From: Gammaproteobacteria bacterium
GTDB taxonomy: Bacteria; Pseudomonadota; Gammaproteobacteria; Pseudomonadales; JAUIET01
Direction of reading: 5' to 3'
NCBI GenBank assembly: GCA_030431775.1
Contig: JAUIHW010000010.1
Location: forward strand, 47,923-111,922
Length of the DNA stretch: 64,000 nucleotides
The stretch's first letter is position 1; each line of letters starts with the position of its first letter. Of the stretch, positions 53,561-63,684 are shown one piece after another. The notes under the pieces are model-generated. The model searched no databases. It was not told where the DNA came from and worked only from the letters and a program-made list of their open reading frames with translations. The translations under genes were made by a program, and so were the position numbers.

Positions 53561-56500
53561 CATAGAGTCCATACTCATTATTGGTGCGGGCCCGATTGTG
53601 ATCGGTCAGGCCTGCGAATTTGATTACTCGGGTGCCCAGGCCTGCAAGGCACTGCGCGAAGAAGGGTATCGGGTTATTCTCGTTAACTCCAATCCGGCCA
53701 CCATCATGACCGACCCGGCCATGGCGGATTCCACCTATATCGAGCCTGTGAATTGGCGCACTGTCAAAAAAATCATTGAAGCAGAAAAGCCGGATGTACT
53801 TTTGCCGACAATGGGCGGGCAAACAGCACTGAACTGTGCGCTGGACCTGGAGCGCGAAGGCGTTCTCAAAGAACATGGCGTGGAAATGATTGGCGCGCGC
53901 GCTGATGCCATCGACAAGGCTGAGGACCGGCAACGCTTCGACAAGGCGATGAAGGCCATTGGCTTGGATACCCCGCGTGCAGCGTTGGCACACAGCATGG
54001 AGGAAGCGTTACAGCTGATCGACCACATCGGCTTTCCGTGCATCATTCGGCCTTCGTTTACAATGGGTGGTTCAGGTGGCGGTATTGCCTATAACCGCGA
54101 AGAATACCTGGAAATATGCGAGCGTGGTCTAGACCTCTCACCGACCAACGAGCTGCTGATCGATGAGTCGTTGATTGGCTGGAAAGAATACGAAATGGAG
54201 GTGGTGCGCGACCGCAATGATAACTGCATCATTGTTTGCTCCATTGAAAACTTTGATGCCATGGGAGTGCACACCGGTGACTCCATAACCGTGGCGCCAG
54301 CGCAGACCCTGACCGACAAGGAATACCAGATTATGCGCAACGCCTCACTGGCGGTGCTGCGAGAGATTGGTGTGGAGACCGGTGGTTCCAATGTGCAGTT
54401 TGCGGTGAATCCAGCGGATGGCCGCATGGTTGTGATTGAAATGAACCCCAGGGTATCGCGTTCCTCCGCGCTTGCGTCCAAGGCGACTGGCTTTCCCATT
54501 GCCAAAGTGGCGGCAAAACTGGCGGTTGGATATACGCTGGATGAATTGCAGAACGATATTACGGGCGGGGCAACACCGGCTTCCTTTGAGCCCAGTATTG
54601 ACTATGTTGTTACCAAAATTCCGCGCTTCACATTTGAAAAATTCCAGGCCGCCGATGCCCGCCTAACGACCCAAATGAAGTCGGTAGGCGAAGTGATGGC
54701 AATCGGCCGAACCTTTCAGGAGTCGTTGCAGAAAGCGCTGCGCGGCCTTGAAGTAGGGGCCAGCGGCCTGGACCCTATGCAGGACCTCTCGGTAGATGAT
54801 ATACGCAGTTTGCTGATCGGTAAGCTGCGATCGCCGACCAGCGACCGCATATGGCACGTCGCCGATGCGTATCGGGTGGGTTTTAGCACCGAGGAAATTG
54901 CGGAATTCAGCGGAATCGACCGGTGGTTTCTTGTGCAGCTTGAAGATCTGGTGAACACGGAATCCCAGATTGAAAGCTTGAAGTTGGAGCAGATAAGCGC
55001 GGTTGAAATGCGCCGGTTTAAGCGCAAAGGTTTTTCCGACTCTCGCATGGCGGCCCTGCTTTGGGTGTCTGAAAAGGAAGTGCGTGCCCGTCGGCACGAG
55101 CTTGGTGTGCGGCCAGTGTACAAACGGGTAGACACCTGTGCTGCTGAGTTCGCCTCATCGACTGCTTACATGTATTCCACTTACGAGGAAGAATGCGAAG
55201 CTGAGCCAAGCGATCGGGAAAAAATTCTGGTAATTGGCGGTGGCCCCAATCGTATCGGCCAGGGCATCGAATTTGATTATTGCTGTGTGCATGCAGCACT
55301 GGCGATGCGTGAAGATGGCTTTGAAACCATCATGGTCAATTGTAACCCGGAAACAGTCTCCACAGACTACGATACTTCGGATCGTCTTTTCTTTGAACCA
55401 GTGACTCTTGAAGACGTTCTGGAAATCGTTGAGCTTGAGCAACCGCGCGGTGTCATTGTGCAGTTTGGCGGGCAAACTCCTCTCAAATTGGCCAATGACC
55501 TGCAAGCAGCTGGCGTACCGATCATGGGCACCACACCGGATGCCATTGACCGCGCTGAAGACAGAGAGCGGTTTCAGCAAATGATTGAGCGGCTGCATCT
55601 GCTGCAACCACCCAACACAACCGTACGCAGTCAGGAAGAGGCGCTGACCGTGGCCGGGGAAATTGGCTATCCGATCGTGGTACGACCATCCTATGTTTTG
55701 GGCGGCCGGGCCATGGAGATAGTACATAAAGACAGCGAGCTTGAGCTGTACATGCGCGAGGCAGTGCAGGTGTCTGAAGAATCGCCGGTACTGCTGGACC
55801 ACTTTCTAAACGCAGCGATTGAAGTGGATATTGATGCCATCAGCGATGGTGAGCAGGTGGTCATTGGGTCGATCATGCAGCATATCGAGCAGGCTGGTGT
55901 ACACAGCGGGGATTCCGCCTGCTCCCTGCCGCCTTACAGCCTGCCAACCGATGTGCAGAATGAAATGCGGCGCCAGGTCAAGCTGATGGCGCTTGAGCTG
56001 GGCGTGAAGGGGCTCATGAATGTGCAGTTGGCCTATCAGAATGGCAAGATCTATATTATCGAGGTGAATCCGCGCGCGTCGCGCACCGTGCCGTTCGTTT
56101 CCAAAGCCATTGGCGTTTCACTGGCCAAGGTGGCGGCCCGATGCATGGCCGGCAAGACGCTTGAAGAACAGGGTTTTACCGAGGAAATTGTGCCGGACTT
56201 TTATTCGGTCAAGGAAGCCGTTTTCCCGTTCAACAAATTCCCGGCGGTTGACCCGATTCTGGGCCCCGAAATGAAGTCAACCGGTGAGGTGATGGGCGTT
56301 GGTGAAACCTTTGGAGAAGCTTACCTGAAGTCGCAGGTCGGTGCGGGTGACAGTCTGCCTGCTGGCGGGGTGGCATTTATCAGCGTTCGTGATGCGGACC
56401 ACCTCGCATCGGTAGACGTTGCTCGTTCCCTCGTTGATCTCGGCTTCGAGTTGGTCGCTACGCGCGGCACCGCAAAAACCCTGGCGGCTGCCGGTTTGGA

Positions 56501-56765
56501 AGTGCGAGCCATCAATAAGGTACTGGAAGGTCAACCGCACATTGTTGATGCGGTGAAAAACAACGAGATCAACCTGATTATCAATACCACCGAAGGCCGT
56601 CAGGCCATAGCCGATTCGGCAATCATCCGCCGCAGCGCACTGCAGCACAAAGTGTATTGCACAACAACACTGGCTGGAGGTGCAGCCGTTGCCGAAGCAC
56701 TGCAATTCGATGGCGAACTCAAGGTTCGGCGGTTGCAGGATTTACACAAGAGGGTACAGCAATGA
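53544..56765 (+). CDS. carB: Carbamoyl-phosphate synthase large subunit CarB
   Basis: A 1073-aa enzyme with two homologous ATP-grasp halves ([22 protein letters not shown] near the start, [20 protein letters not shown] at about 558) and a C-terminal MGS-like allosteric domain. It makes carbamoyl phosphate from bicarbonate, ammonia and two ATP. The start ATG lies within the end of carA, implying coupled translation, and the stop overlaps greA (ATGA). Confidence 0.99.
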   Translation: MPKRTDIESILIIGAGPIVIGQACEFDYSGAQACKALREEGYRVILVNSNPATIMTDPAMADSTYIEPVNWRTVKKIIEAEKPDVLLPTMGGQTALNCALDLEREGVLKEHGVEMIGARADAIDKAEDRQRFDKAMKAIGLDTPRAALAHSMEEALQLIDHIGFPCIIRPSFTMGGSGGGIAYNREEYLEICERGLDLSPTNELLIDESLIGWKEYEMEVVRDRNDNCIIVCSIENFDAMGVHTGDSITVAPAQTLTDKEYQIMRNASLAVLREIGVETGGSNVQFAVNPADGRMVVIEMNPRVSRSSALASKATGFPIAKVAAKLAVGYTLDELQNDITGGATPASFEPSIDYVVTKIPRFTFEKFQAADARLTTQMKSVGEVMAIGRTFQESLQKALRGLEVGASGLDPMQDLSVDDIRSLLIGKLRSPTSDRIWHVADAYRVGFSTEEIAEFSGIDRWFLVQLEDLVNTESQIESLKLEQISAVEMRRFKRKGFSDSRMAALLWVSEKEVRARRHELGVRPVYKRVDTCAAEFASSTAYMYSTYEEECEAEPSDREKILVIGGGPNRIGQGIEFDYCCVHAALAMREDGFETIMVNCNPETVSTDYDTSDRLFFEPVTLEDVLEIVELEQPRGVIVQFGGQTPLKLANDLQAAGVPIMGTTPDAIDRAEDRERFQQMIERLHLLQPPNTTVRSQEEALTVAGEIGYPIVVRPSYVLGGRAMEIVHKDSELELYMREAVQVSEESPVLLDHFLNAAIEVDIDAISDGEQVVIGSIMQHIEQAGVHSGDSACSLPPYSLPTDVQNEMRRQVKLMALELGVKGLMNVQLAYQNGKIYIIEVNPRASRTVPFVSKAIGVSLAKVAARCMAGKTLEEQGFTEEIVPDFYSVKEAVFPFNKFPAVDPILGPEMKSTGEVMGVGETFGEAYLKSQVGAGDSLPAGGVAFISVRDADHLASVDVARSLVDLGFELVATRGTAKTLAAAGLEVRAINKVLEGQPHIVDAVKNNEINLIINTTEGRQAIADSAIIRRSALQHKVYCTTTLAGGAAVAEALQFDGELKVRRLQDLHKRVQQ

Positions 56766-57238
56766 GTCAGATTCCGATGACGGTTGAAGGTGAGGCTATG
56801 CTGCGGGAAGAGTTAAAGCGCCTTAAAACCGAAGACCGGCCGAGAATCATTCAGGCAATTGCCGAGGCGCGTGAGCATGGCGACCTGAAAGAAAATGCGG
56901 AGTACCATGCGGCTCGCGAGCAACAGAGTTTTGCTGAAGGGCGTATAGCGGAAATAGAGGGCAAGTTAGCCGAGGCCCGGGTGATCGACATTACCAGCAT
57001 GCCGAACAACGGCAAAGTCATATTCGGAACGACAGTTGAACTGATTAATGTCGATACTGATGAAGAGCTGCGTTACAAAATTGTTGGTGATGATGAGGCG
57101 GATGTTAAGCAGAATAAAATATCAGTGAATTCACCGATTGCCCGTGCGCTGATCGGTAAAGAGGAAGGCGATGTTGCCAAGGTGAACACACCCGCGGGAA
57201 CTGCCGAATATGAAATTGCCCAGGTAGAGCACCTGTAA
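56762..57238 (+). CDS. greA: Transcription elongation factor GreA
   Basis: Start at the ATG overlapping the carB stop (56762), not the upstream track start; 158 aa. The coiled-coil N-domain reads [19 protein letters not shown] and [16 protein letters not shown], whose acidic tip (DLKENAEY) enters the polymerase secondary channel. The C-domain is [15 protein letters not shown]...[15 protein letters not shown]. It rescues backtracked RNA polymerase. Translationally coupled to carB. Confidence 0.98.
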   Translation: MSQIPMTVEGEAMLREELKRLKTEDRPRIIQAIAEAREHGDLKENAEYHAAREQQSFAEGRIAEIEGKLAEARVIDITSMPNNGKVIFGTTVELINVDTDEELRYKIVGDDEADVKQNKISVNSPIARALIGKEEGDVAKVNTPAGTAEYEIAQVEHL

Positions 57239-57267
57239 ACGGCGCTGCCGGCAAACGTCTCAAAGTA

Positions 57268-57906
57268 TCAGGCAAGAAATTCCGCCCTGGTTCGCTCGTT
57301 GGTTCTGAACGCTCCACCCAAGGCCGTGGTCTCGGTTTCTGAGTTGACGTCCATAACCCCACGCGACTTTACACAGTAATGCGTTGCCGAGATCGACACC
57401 GCCACATCGTCTGTTTCCAGTAATGTTTGCAAGGCTGTCAGTATCTGCTGAGTCAGTCGCTCCTGTACTTGCGGGCGTTTGCCGAAGAACTGCACCAGGC
57501 GATTGATTTTCGACAAGCCGATGATTTTTTTAGACGGGATGTAGGCCACTTTGGCGGTGCCATCGATGGTTAGAAAATGATGCTCGCAAGAACTGCTTAG
57601 GCTGATTTCTTTGACCTTAACCATTTCCTCCACGCCCATTTTGTTTTCGATCATGCTGATCTTAGGGAAATTCTCATAGTTCAAGCCGGAGAAAACTTCG
57701 TAGACATACATTTTGGCGATTCTGTGCGGCGTTTCCGCCAGGCTGTCGTCGCGCAGGTCCAAGCCAAGTGTCGACAACACCTCGCTCATGTGCCCACAAA
57801 TCAATTCGTATTTTTGCTCGTTGGAGAGGTTTTGATCGATTTTCGGCGTCTCCAGTCCTTCGCTGATCAGGCGATGACGCACGGCTTCGGCAGCTTCGCT
57901 CAACAT
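57268..57906 (-). CDS. folE: GTP cyclohydrolase I FolE
   Basis: A 212-aa enzyme making dihydroneopterin triphosphate from GTP, the first step to folate. The zinc and catalytic motifs [12 protein letters not shown] (about 107-118) and [13 protein letters not shown] (about 175-187) are present. It is convergent with greA. Length is typical. It is an unusual neighbour for greA but no sign of transfer is seen. Confidence 0.97.
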   Translation of the reverse strand: MLSEAAEAVRHRLISEGLETPKIDQNLSNEQKYELICGHMSEVLSTLGLDLRDDSLAETPHRIAKMYVYEVFSGLNYENFPKISMIENKMGVEEMVKVKEISLSSSCEHHFLTIDGTAKVAYIPSKKIIGLSKINRLVQFFGKRPQVQERLTQQILTALQTLLETDDVAVSISATHYCVKSRGVMDVNSETETTALGGAFRTNERTRAEFLA

Positions 57907-58034
57907 GTCATAAGTTCCTATGTTTCGAGTGCTCTACGCTACCCGATCCAGGATGGATCACCGCTCGCTGGAGTGAACCGTGTGCGGGACTTTAGCGTAT
58001 CCGGAGTATATTTGCGTTGACTCAGGGTGGCTGC

Positions 58035-59495
58035 ATGGAACTGTTTGAGACAATTGAAGTACCGAGACCGGCGGCGGAATGCTTCCGCTATCTATTGGAC
58101 TTTTCAAGATGTGAGGAATGGGACCCTGGAGTGCTTAGTGCGGCCCGAAAAGGTGTAGCACCGCTTGGCGTAGGGGCGGCATTCACCGTGGAGTGCGCGC
58201 TGCCAATCGGCAGCATCACATTGGATTATAAAACCGTTCAGGCTCGCGAAAACACGCTGATTAAGCTGATCGGAACGTGCCGTTATTTTACGGTTGAAGA
58301 TACCATTGAGTTCTCCGAGGAGTCGAAAGCGGGGGCTTTGATGACCCGCATCAGTTATCGGGCGGTGTTCAATTTTAAACAGATCCCCAACGTACTTCTT
58401 CGCGCTGCGGCGCCGGGTTTGCGAAAAGTTGGTAAGCAGGCGGTCGACGGCTTGAATGCGGCGTTGTGTGATGACTTCCCGGTCCCTGAACAAACGGCCC
58501 TGTCCGAGCTGGGGGACAAATTGGTTCTGCCGGGAATGGCCTATTTTTCGCGCCTTGGCTATACGCGTGCCAGGCCCCATTTTAATCCTATGTCGGCAGA
58601 CATCTCAGGTAAACGGGTATTGCTAACCGGTGCCAGCTCGGGTATCGGCCTGGCGGCTGCGCACGATCTGGCGCGGCGAGGGGCTGAGCTGCTGCTGGTC
58701 GTTCGGGATAGAGCGAAAGGCGAAAAAGTTGTTACCGACATCAAGCAGCGAAGCGGCAATAGCTCCGTTAGCCTGTTGATTGCCGATATGAGCCTGTTAG
58801 ACGATGTGGACAGTCTGGTAAAGACTCTGCGCTCGAGGCGCAAACCAATTGATATTCTGATCAATAACGCCGGCGCACTGTTCGATGAGCAGAGAGATAC
58901 AGAGGAAGGTTTTGATGAAAGCATGGCCTTGTTACTGCTTGCGCCCTATCGACTGATGACTGGCTTAAAACCAGTACTGGAGCGCGCTGATGACCCGCGC
59001 GTGATCAATGTGGTTTCCGGAGGTATGTACACTCAACGCTTGAACTTACGCGCCCTGGTTACTCCGCCGGTTGACAATTATTCCGGAAGTGCGGTCTATG
59101 CCCAGGCCAAGCGGGCTCTGATGATCGCAACTGAAGCGCTGGCGCACGATTGGGAAAATGAAGGCATTGTTGTTAATGCAATGCACCCCGGTTGGGCCGA
59201 TACGGCCGGAGTGCGTTCTGCTTTGCCGGAGTTCTATAAGCTGACCAAGGGCATTCTGCGTACTCCGCAACAGGGCGCCGATACGATCATCTGGCTGGCA
59301 GTCGCCAGCGAAGCGGCCAGCGTCAGCGGAGAGCTGTTTCTGGACAGAACGCCGCGAGACCCCTATCTTATCCCGGGCACTTGTGAAAGTGAGTCACTTC
59401 GGGCGCTATTGCTGGACTGCCTGCAAAATTGCAAAACCAGGTCGGAGTGGGAGCTGGCAGTAGAGCGCAACAATACAGCTTTTGTCGCAGAGTAA
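58035..59495 (+). CDS. SRPBCC-SDR fusion protein (lipid/steroid-type ligand reductase, DHRS12-like)
   Basis: The ATG at 58035 (MELFETIEVPRPAAEC) is preferred to the track's TTG; 486 aa. Residues about 1-140 form a polyketide-cyclase/START-like SRPBCC domain, and about 190-450 a short-chain dehydrogenase with TGASSGIGLAAA (NAD(P) site), NNAG and the active-site S...Y-x3-K (SGSAVYAQAKRA). The reductase half resembles DHRS12-type proteins, frequent next to photolyase and ChrR genes. A hydrophobic ligand may pass from one domain to the other. It leads the plus-strand part of the stress group. Confidence 0.85.
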   Translation: MELFETIEVPRPAAECFRYLLDFSRCEEWDPGVLSAARKGVAPLGVGAAFTVECALPIGSITLDYKTVQARENTLIKLIGTCRYFTVEDTIEFSEESKAGALMTRISYRAVFNFKQIPNVLLRAAAPGLRKVGKQAVDGLNAALCDDFPVPEQTALSELGDKLVLPGMAYFSRLGYTRARPHFNPMSADISGKRVLLTGASSGIGLAAAHDLARRGAELLLVVRDRAKGEKVVTDIKQRSGNSSVSLLIADMSLLDDVDSLVKTLRSRRKPIDILINNAGALFDEQRDTEEGFDESMALLLLAPYRLMTGLKPVLERADDPRVINVVSGGMYTQRLNLRALVTPPVDNYSGSAVYAQAKRALMIATEALAHDWENEGIVVNAMHPGWADTAGVRSALPEFYKLTKGILRTPQQGADTIIWLAVASEAASVSGELFLDRTPRDPYLIPGTCESESLRALLLDCLQNCKTRSEWELAVERNNTAFVAE

Positions 59496-59499
59496 ACCC

Positions 59500-60474
59500 G
59501 TGAACAGCCGCCGCACAACAGACTTACCCGCTATTACTCTGGCGATCAGTGCCTGCCTGAATGGCCAGGAAGTTCGTTACGACGGTGCCAGCCGACGATT
59601 CAAACTGCGCAAATCTCTGGCAGAATTTGTCCAGTTTAAGCCGTTTTGCCCGGAAATAGCTATCGGCCTGGGTGTGCCCCGCAAAACGCTGCGTCTGGTC
59701 GGAGATGTCGATGAACCGCGAGTGATCCAGACTGACGGGCAATTGGACTTCACTGAACAGCTGCAGCGCTATGCGGATCAGATCGCCACTGAATTGGAGG
59801 CTGACCATAGTGTCTGCGGGTACATTCTTTGTAAGGGCTCGCCTTCCTGTGGTATGCAGGCGGTGAAAAGATACAATACCAAGGGCGATCTGCTGGGTCA
59901 GGATGCCAGCGGTGCATTTGCAGCGCAGTTGCGCAAACGGATGCCTTATTTGCCCCTGGAGGAAGACGGGCGGCTGAATGATCGTGGCTTGCTGGAGAAT
60001 TTTCTGACCCGGGTGCATGCCTTGGCACGCTGGCGCACTGCTCTGGCCAATGGCGTAAGCTCAGCGAAACTGATCCAATTTCACAGTCAGCACAAATTTC
60101 TACTGCTTGCGCATAGCCAGGAAAGCTATCGGCGCCTGGGCCGTTTGCTGGCGAACCTGACAGCGGGGAAGCCGGATGCAGTGGCAGGTGACTACATTAC
60201 AGAGTTCATGCTTGCCCTGGCCAAAGTCCCCAGCCATGGAAACCACGCCAATGCACTGATGCACCTCCAGGGCTTCGTGAAAGAAAGCATTTCTTCCAAG
60301 GAGCGAGCCGAACTGAGTGAGTCCATTCTTGCTTACCGCAATCGCGAAGTTCCCCGTCAGGTTCCTCTGGCATTGTTGCGGCATCATTTGATGAACAACC
60401 CCAACGAATATGCGCAGGCGCAATGGTACTTTGAACCGTTTCCGGCAAGGATGTCGTTGCAAATACACAGTTAA
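59500..60474 (+). CDS. DUF523-DUF1722 (YbgA-type) protein
   Basis: The GTG at 59500, 4 bp after the previous stop, is taken as start (324 aa); a TTG at 59482 is possible. The N-terminal DUF523 domain has ISACLNGQEVRYDG, FCPEIAIGLGVPR and KGSPSCGMQAVKRY, with conserved Cys residues suggesting a metal or persulfide site. The C-terminal DUF1722 (YbgA) domain starts near FHSQHKFLLLAHSQESYRRLG. Homologues commonly lie next to phr. Function is unproven, though DUF1722 proteins have been tied to photolyase-linked stress operons. Confidence 0.85.
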   Translation: MNSRRTTDLPAITLAISACLNGQEVRYDGASRRFKLRKSLAEFVQFKPFCPEIAIGLGVPRKTLRLVGDVDEPRVIQTDGQLDFTEQLQRYADQIATELEADHSVCGYILCKGSPSCGMQAVKRYNTKGDLLGQDASGAFAAQLRKRMPYLPLEEDGRLNDRGLLENFLTRVHALARWRTALANGVSSAKLIQFHSQHKFLLLAHSQESYRRLGRLLANLTAGKPDAVAGDYITEFMLALAKVPSHGNHANALMHLQGFVKESISSKERAELSESILAYRNREVPRQVPLALLRHHLMNNPNEYAQAQWYFEPFPARMSLQIHS

Positions 60475-60501
60475 GTTCTTCCAGTATTCGAGTAACAGGA
60501 A

Positions 60502-60726
60502 ATGATTGAAAAAAACCTTGGCAGGGTCGAAAGAGCGTTGCGACTATTGGTTGGTTTGGCGCTATTTTTGTTTATTCTGCTTGCAGAGCTCTCAGGGGCC
60601 TACCTGCTGGTATTAACAACTATTGCGATTTTTCTGCTGGCAAATGCTGTGACAGCGCGTTGCTATCTTTGGCGCTGGCTAGGCTTGAACAGTTGCACCA
60701 ATGATGAATGTTCGGAGCTACCCTAG
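60502..60726 (+). CDS. Small DUF2892 inner-membrane protein
   Basis: A 74-aa protein with the DUF2892 start KNLGRVERALRLLVGLALFL, two membrane spans and a short cytoplasmic tail (CYLWRWLGLNSC) typical of the family. Role unknown; in other bacteria the domain is attached to rhodanese. It overlaps the convergent exonuclease gene by 4 bp. Confidence 0.82.
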   Translation: MIEKNLGRVERALRLLVGLALFLFILLAELSGAYLLVLTTIAIFLLANAVTARCYLWRWLGLNSCTNDECSELP

Positions 60727-62198
60727 TTCGCTGTTTCTTCGGTAGTCGGATTCAGCGGTACGACTGACAAACCGTCGAACACCTTTTCAACCAATGCCCG
60801 ATACAAAAGGCGATAACCATCCTTATCAAAACCCGGCTGGTCGTTGCAGGCCAGGCGCTGGGCGCTGTCCATGGACTCAACATTGTCCAAAGACGCAATC
60901 AGCTCCCCTTGGGTGACGAGCCCTTCCCAACGCCAGCTTCCAAGGTATGCCCAATTGGATACCCGATGTGCATCGGTGATGCCCAGAGAAGTATTGTGCT
61001 CGCAAATCAGCACGTCTCCGGCAAAAGGCCAGGCCTCTATTCGGGTTTGTTGCAACGCGTCCAACAGGCGTTCGTTGTGTAACGAAGGGTCTTCTTTGCC
61101 AATACAGACGCCGTTGCATTTTCCAAGCTGGTAAGCAAAGCAGGCACCTTTGCCGTGTTCCAGGCCCATCACTTTTTTGCACAAGCCATGTTCCTCGGCA
61201 AGCTTGCGCAGGTGCTTGTTTGTCGCGTTTCGCGAACTGTATACACCATAGCTGACAGCCGGAAAAGACTGGGTGGCATCGAGCTGTTTAACCTGAAGCG
61301 TATTAAGCGTTTGCTGGTGTTGCAAAAAAATACACCAGAGTTTTTTCAATGGTCGCAAGCGGCGGTTGTAGATTGGCTGTCGCTGCTTGATTTCTAGATT
61401 CTCCATCAACAGCGCACCCAGTTCTCCAGCCGTTGTGCGGTAGTCGATGCTGTGAACTTCCTGGGCCATTCTCATCTCGCGCGGTTCGCGCACGTCGGCA
61501 CTGAAATGGGATTTGACCCGAGTGCGAATGGTCTTGCTTTTGCCAACGTACAGTAATTGCCCCTGTTCACCAAAAAAATAATACACGCCTGGGGAGTCCG
61601 GTAAGCTGTCCGGCACACCGGCATCAAGGTGGGTTGGCAAGCTCGGTTTACCAAGTTGCTGCTGTGCACAGGCATTAACTCGGGCAAGCCCATGCTCCGC
61701 AATTGCATAATCCAGAAACTCCCTGGTCGCCAGTACATCGGCCATTGCCCGATGGCGCACCCCGGCTGAGCCATTAATTTGTTCCATAATGGCGGCAAGG
61801 CTGTAGCGCTGCCAGTGGGGAAACAATGCTCTGGCAAGCTTGAGAGTACAAATAATCTTGGGGCGGAAGCTATATCCGCAGTGTTTGAATGCACGCTTTA
61901 AAAATGAGTAATCAAAACGTGCGTTATGGGCGATGAAGACACAGTCATTCAACAAGCCCCACAATTCTGTGGCGATGTCTTCAAAGCCGGGCTGGTCCGC
62001 CACCATCTCGTTGTGAATGCCGGTTAGGCTGGCGACATACGGTGGAATGCTGATCCCCGGGTTAAGCAATTGCTGGAACGAATACTCTGAATGGTCGACA
62101 TCGATCAGCAGCGCGCCCACTTCAGTGATGCGTTCGCTATTGGCATTGGTGCCCGTGGTTTCGAGGTCGACAATGGCGCAAACTTGATTCAGTAACAA
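60723..62198 (-). CDS. DnaQ-like 3'-5' exonuclease fused to a GIY-YIG endonuclease domain
   Basis: A 491-aa fusion. Residues about 1-180 are a DEDDh exonuclease: AIVDLETTG (D/E), FIAHNARFDYSFL (D) and GVRHRAMADV (H, D). From about 200 a GIY-YIG domain follows: PGVYYFFGEQGQLLYVGKS and IRTRVKSHF, as in UvrC and Cho nucleases. The rest resembles the C-terminal part of such Cho-like proteins, with a Cys-rich CFAYQLGKCNGVC segment (about 360-372). It probably processes damaged or branched DNA. It is 13 bp downstream of phrB on the same strand, so a repair role is supported by context. Confidence 0.9.
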   Translation of the reverse strand: MLLNQVCAIVDLETTGTNANSERITEVGALLIDVDHSEYSFQQLLNPGISIPPYVASLTGIHNEMVADQPGFEDIATELWGLLNDCVFIAHNARFDYSFLKRAFKHCGYSFRPKIICTLKLARALFPHWQRYSLAAIMEQINGSAGVRHRAMADVLATREFLDYAIAEHGLARVNACAQQQLGKPSLPTHLDAGVPDSLPDSPGVYYFFGEQGQLLYVGKSKTIRTRVKSHFSADVREPREMRMAQEVHSIDYRTTAGELGALLMENLEIKQRQPIYNRRLRPLKKLWCIFLQHQQTLNTLQVKQLDATQSFPAVSYGVYSSRNATNKHLRKLAEEHGLCKKVMGLEHGKGACFAYQLGKCNGVCIGKEDPSLHNERLLDALQQTRIEAWPFAGDVLICEHNTSLGITDAHRVSNWAYLGSWRWEGLVTQGELIASLDNVESMDSAQRLACNDQPGFDKDGYRLLYRALVEKVFDGLSVVPLNPTTEETAN

Positions 62199-62211
62199 AG
62201 GACTACCGGAG

Positions 62212-63675
62212 CTAGCTGCCCCGCTGCTGCTGGCGGGGCATGGATTTCAGTGCCTGCAAGGCGCGCTCACGCGCGAACTGATGTTCCACGATTGGCAGCG
62301 GATAATCAAGGCCCAATGTGACGCCGGCGTCGCGCAGGGCCGCTTCCGGTGCCTTCGCCGGCTCGTGTAAGTAGCGCGTTGGCAGCTTTGCCAGCTCAGG
62401 AACGAAACGGCGGATATAGTCGCCATCCCGGTCAAATTTTTCGCTTTGTAAGATTGGGTTGAAAATACGAAAGTAAGGTGCAGCATCAGCGCCGCAGCCA
62501 GCCACCCATTGCCAGCCGCTGACATTATTCGCCAGATCGGCGTCGACCAGAGTATCCCAGAACCAGCGTTCGCCGTCTTTCCAGTGTTGCAGCAGGTGTT
62601 TAACCAGGAAGGAAGCGGCAACCATGCGGACTCGGTTGTGCATCCAACCGGTCTCCCAGAGCTGTCGCATACCGGCGTCTACCAATGGGTAGCCTGTCTG
62701 CCCGCGTTGCCAGGCTTTCAGCAGCTGTTCATTGCGCTGCCATGGAAAATCGCTGAATTCAGCTTTAAATGGTGAGTGGGTCAGCTCAGGCCAATGATGC
62801 AGCAGATAGTAGCAGAAGTCCCGCCATACCAGCTCGCGCAGATAAGCACTTGCGCCTGTTGCCAATGCAGGGTTCGCCGCTGCAGCCAGCTCAACTTCAT
62901 GCCACACTACACGCGGGCTGATCTCGCCAAAATGCAGGTGGGGTGATAATTGTGAAGTGCCCTCCACGCCGGGCAAATCACGCTGTTCATGGTAGTGTTC
63001 AAGCGCTGTCTCGGTGAAGCGGCGCAGATGTAAAAAAGCACCTTCTTCACCAGGATGCCAGGACGCTTGCAAGCCCGCGTACCAGTCGATTGTGGGCTGT
63101 AAGCCCAAGCCGGAAAGCGCCGAGCTGCTGGCCGGTCGTGCCCGCGTCCAAACAATGCTCTGAGGCAACTTGGCCTGCCTGGCCGGAGACACCTGCTGGA
63201 GACAGCGTTTGTAGAATGGCGTGAACACCTTGTAGGGTGTGCCATCATCTTTGGTGACGCTGTCGGGATCAAATAACAATGAACCTGCAAAGCGCTTCAC
63301 GGTAATGTCATGATCGCCACTAGCCATCAGCTGCTGGTAAACACTGTGTTCCAGGGCCGCTCCGGCGGGCTCATAGCAGCGGTTGAAATACAAGGCGTTG
63401 GCGGAGTACTCCGCAATCAAGCCTTGTAAAACAAGTTTGCTATCGCCCGTGAAGAAGTACAACTCGCCACCGATGGCCTTTAGCTGCGTGTCCAGTGCTT
63501 TCAGGCTTTGCTGCAACCACCAGCGAGAGGCCCCACCCGGCGGGCGAAGGTTGGCGTCATCCAGAATGAAAACGGGCAGAACTGCTAAGCCATTTTCTAC
63601 GGCAGCCGCCAGCGCCGAGTTGTCAGCCAGTCGCAAATCGTCGCGAAACCAGACAATGGCAACCGGCTTACTCAT
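62212..63675 (-). CDS. phrB: Deoxyribodipyrimidine photolyase (cryptochrome/photolyase family)
   Basis: A 487-aa light-dependent DNA repair enzyme that splits cyclobutane pyrimidine dimers. The N-terminal antenna domain begins IVWFRDDLRLADNSAL, and the FAD domain has GYPLVDAGMRQLWETGWMHNR and WDTLVDADLANNVSGWQW...GADAAPYFRIFNP, the signature regions of class I CPD photolyases. It follows the ChrR gene by 9 bp and precedes the exonuclease fusion by 13 bp, forming a probable singlet-oxygen/light-induced operon. Confidence 0.97.
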   Translation of the reverse strand: MSKPVAIVWFRDDLRLADNSALAAAVENGLAVLPVFILDDANLRPPGGASRWWLQQSLKALDTQLKAIGGELYFFTGDSKLVLQGLIAEYSANALYFNRCYEPAGAALEHSVYQQLMASGDHDITVKRFAGSLLFDPDSVTKDDGTPYKVFTPFYKRCLQQVSPARQAKLPQSIVWTRARPASSSALSGLGLQPTIDWYAGLQASWHPGEEGAFLHLRRFTETALEHYHEQRDLPGVEGTSQLSPHLHFGEISPRVVWHEVELAAAANPALATGASAYLRELVWRDFCYYLLHHWPELTHSPFKAEFSDFPWQRNEQLLKAWQRGQTGYPLVDAGMRQLWETGWMHNRVRMVAASFLVKHLLQHWKDGERWFWDTLVDADLANNVSGWQWVAGCGADAAPYFRIFNPILQSEKFDRDGDYIRRFVPELAKLPTRYLHEPAKAPEAALRDAGVTLGLDYPLPIVEHQFARERALQALKSMPRQQQRGS

Positions 63676-63684
63676 GTCGACCGG

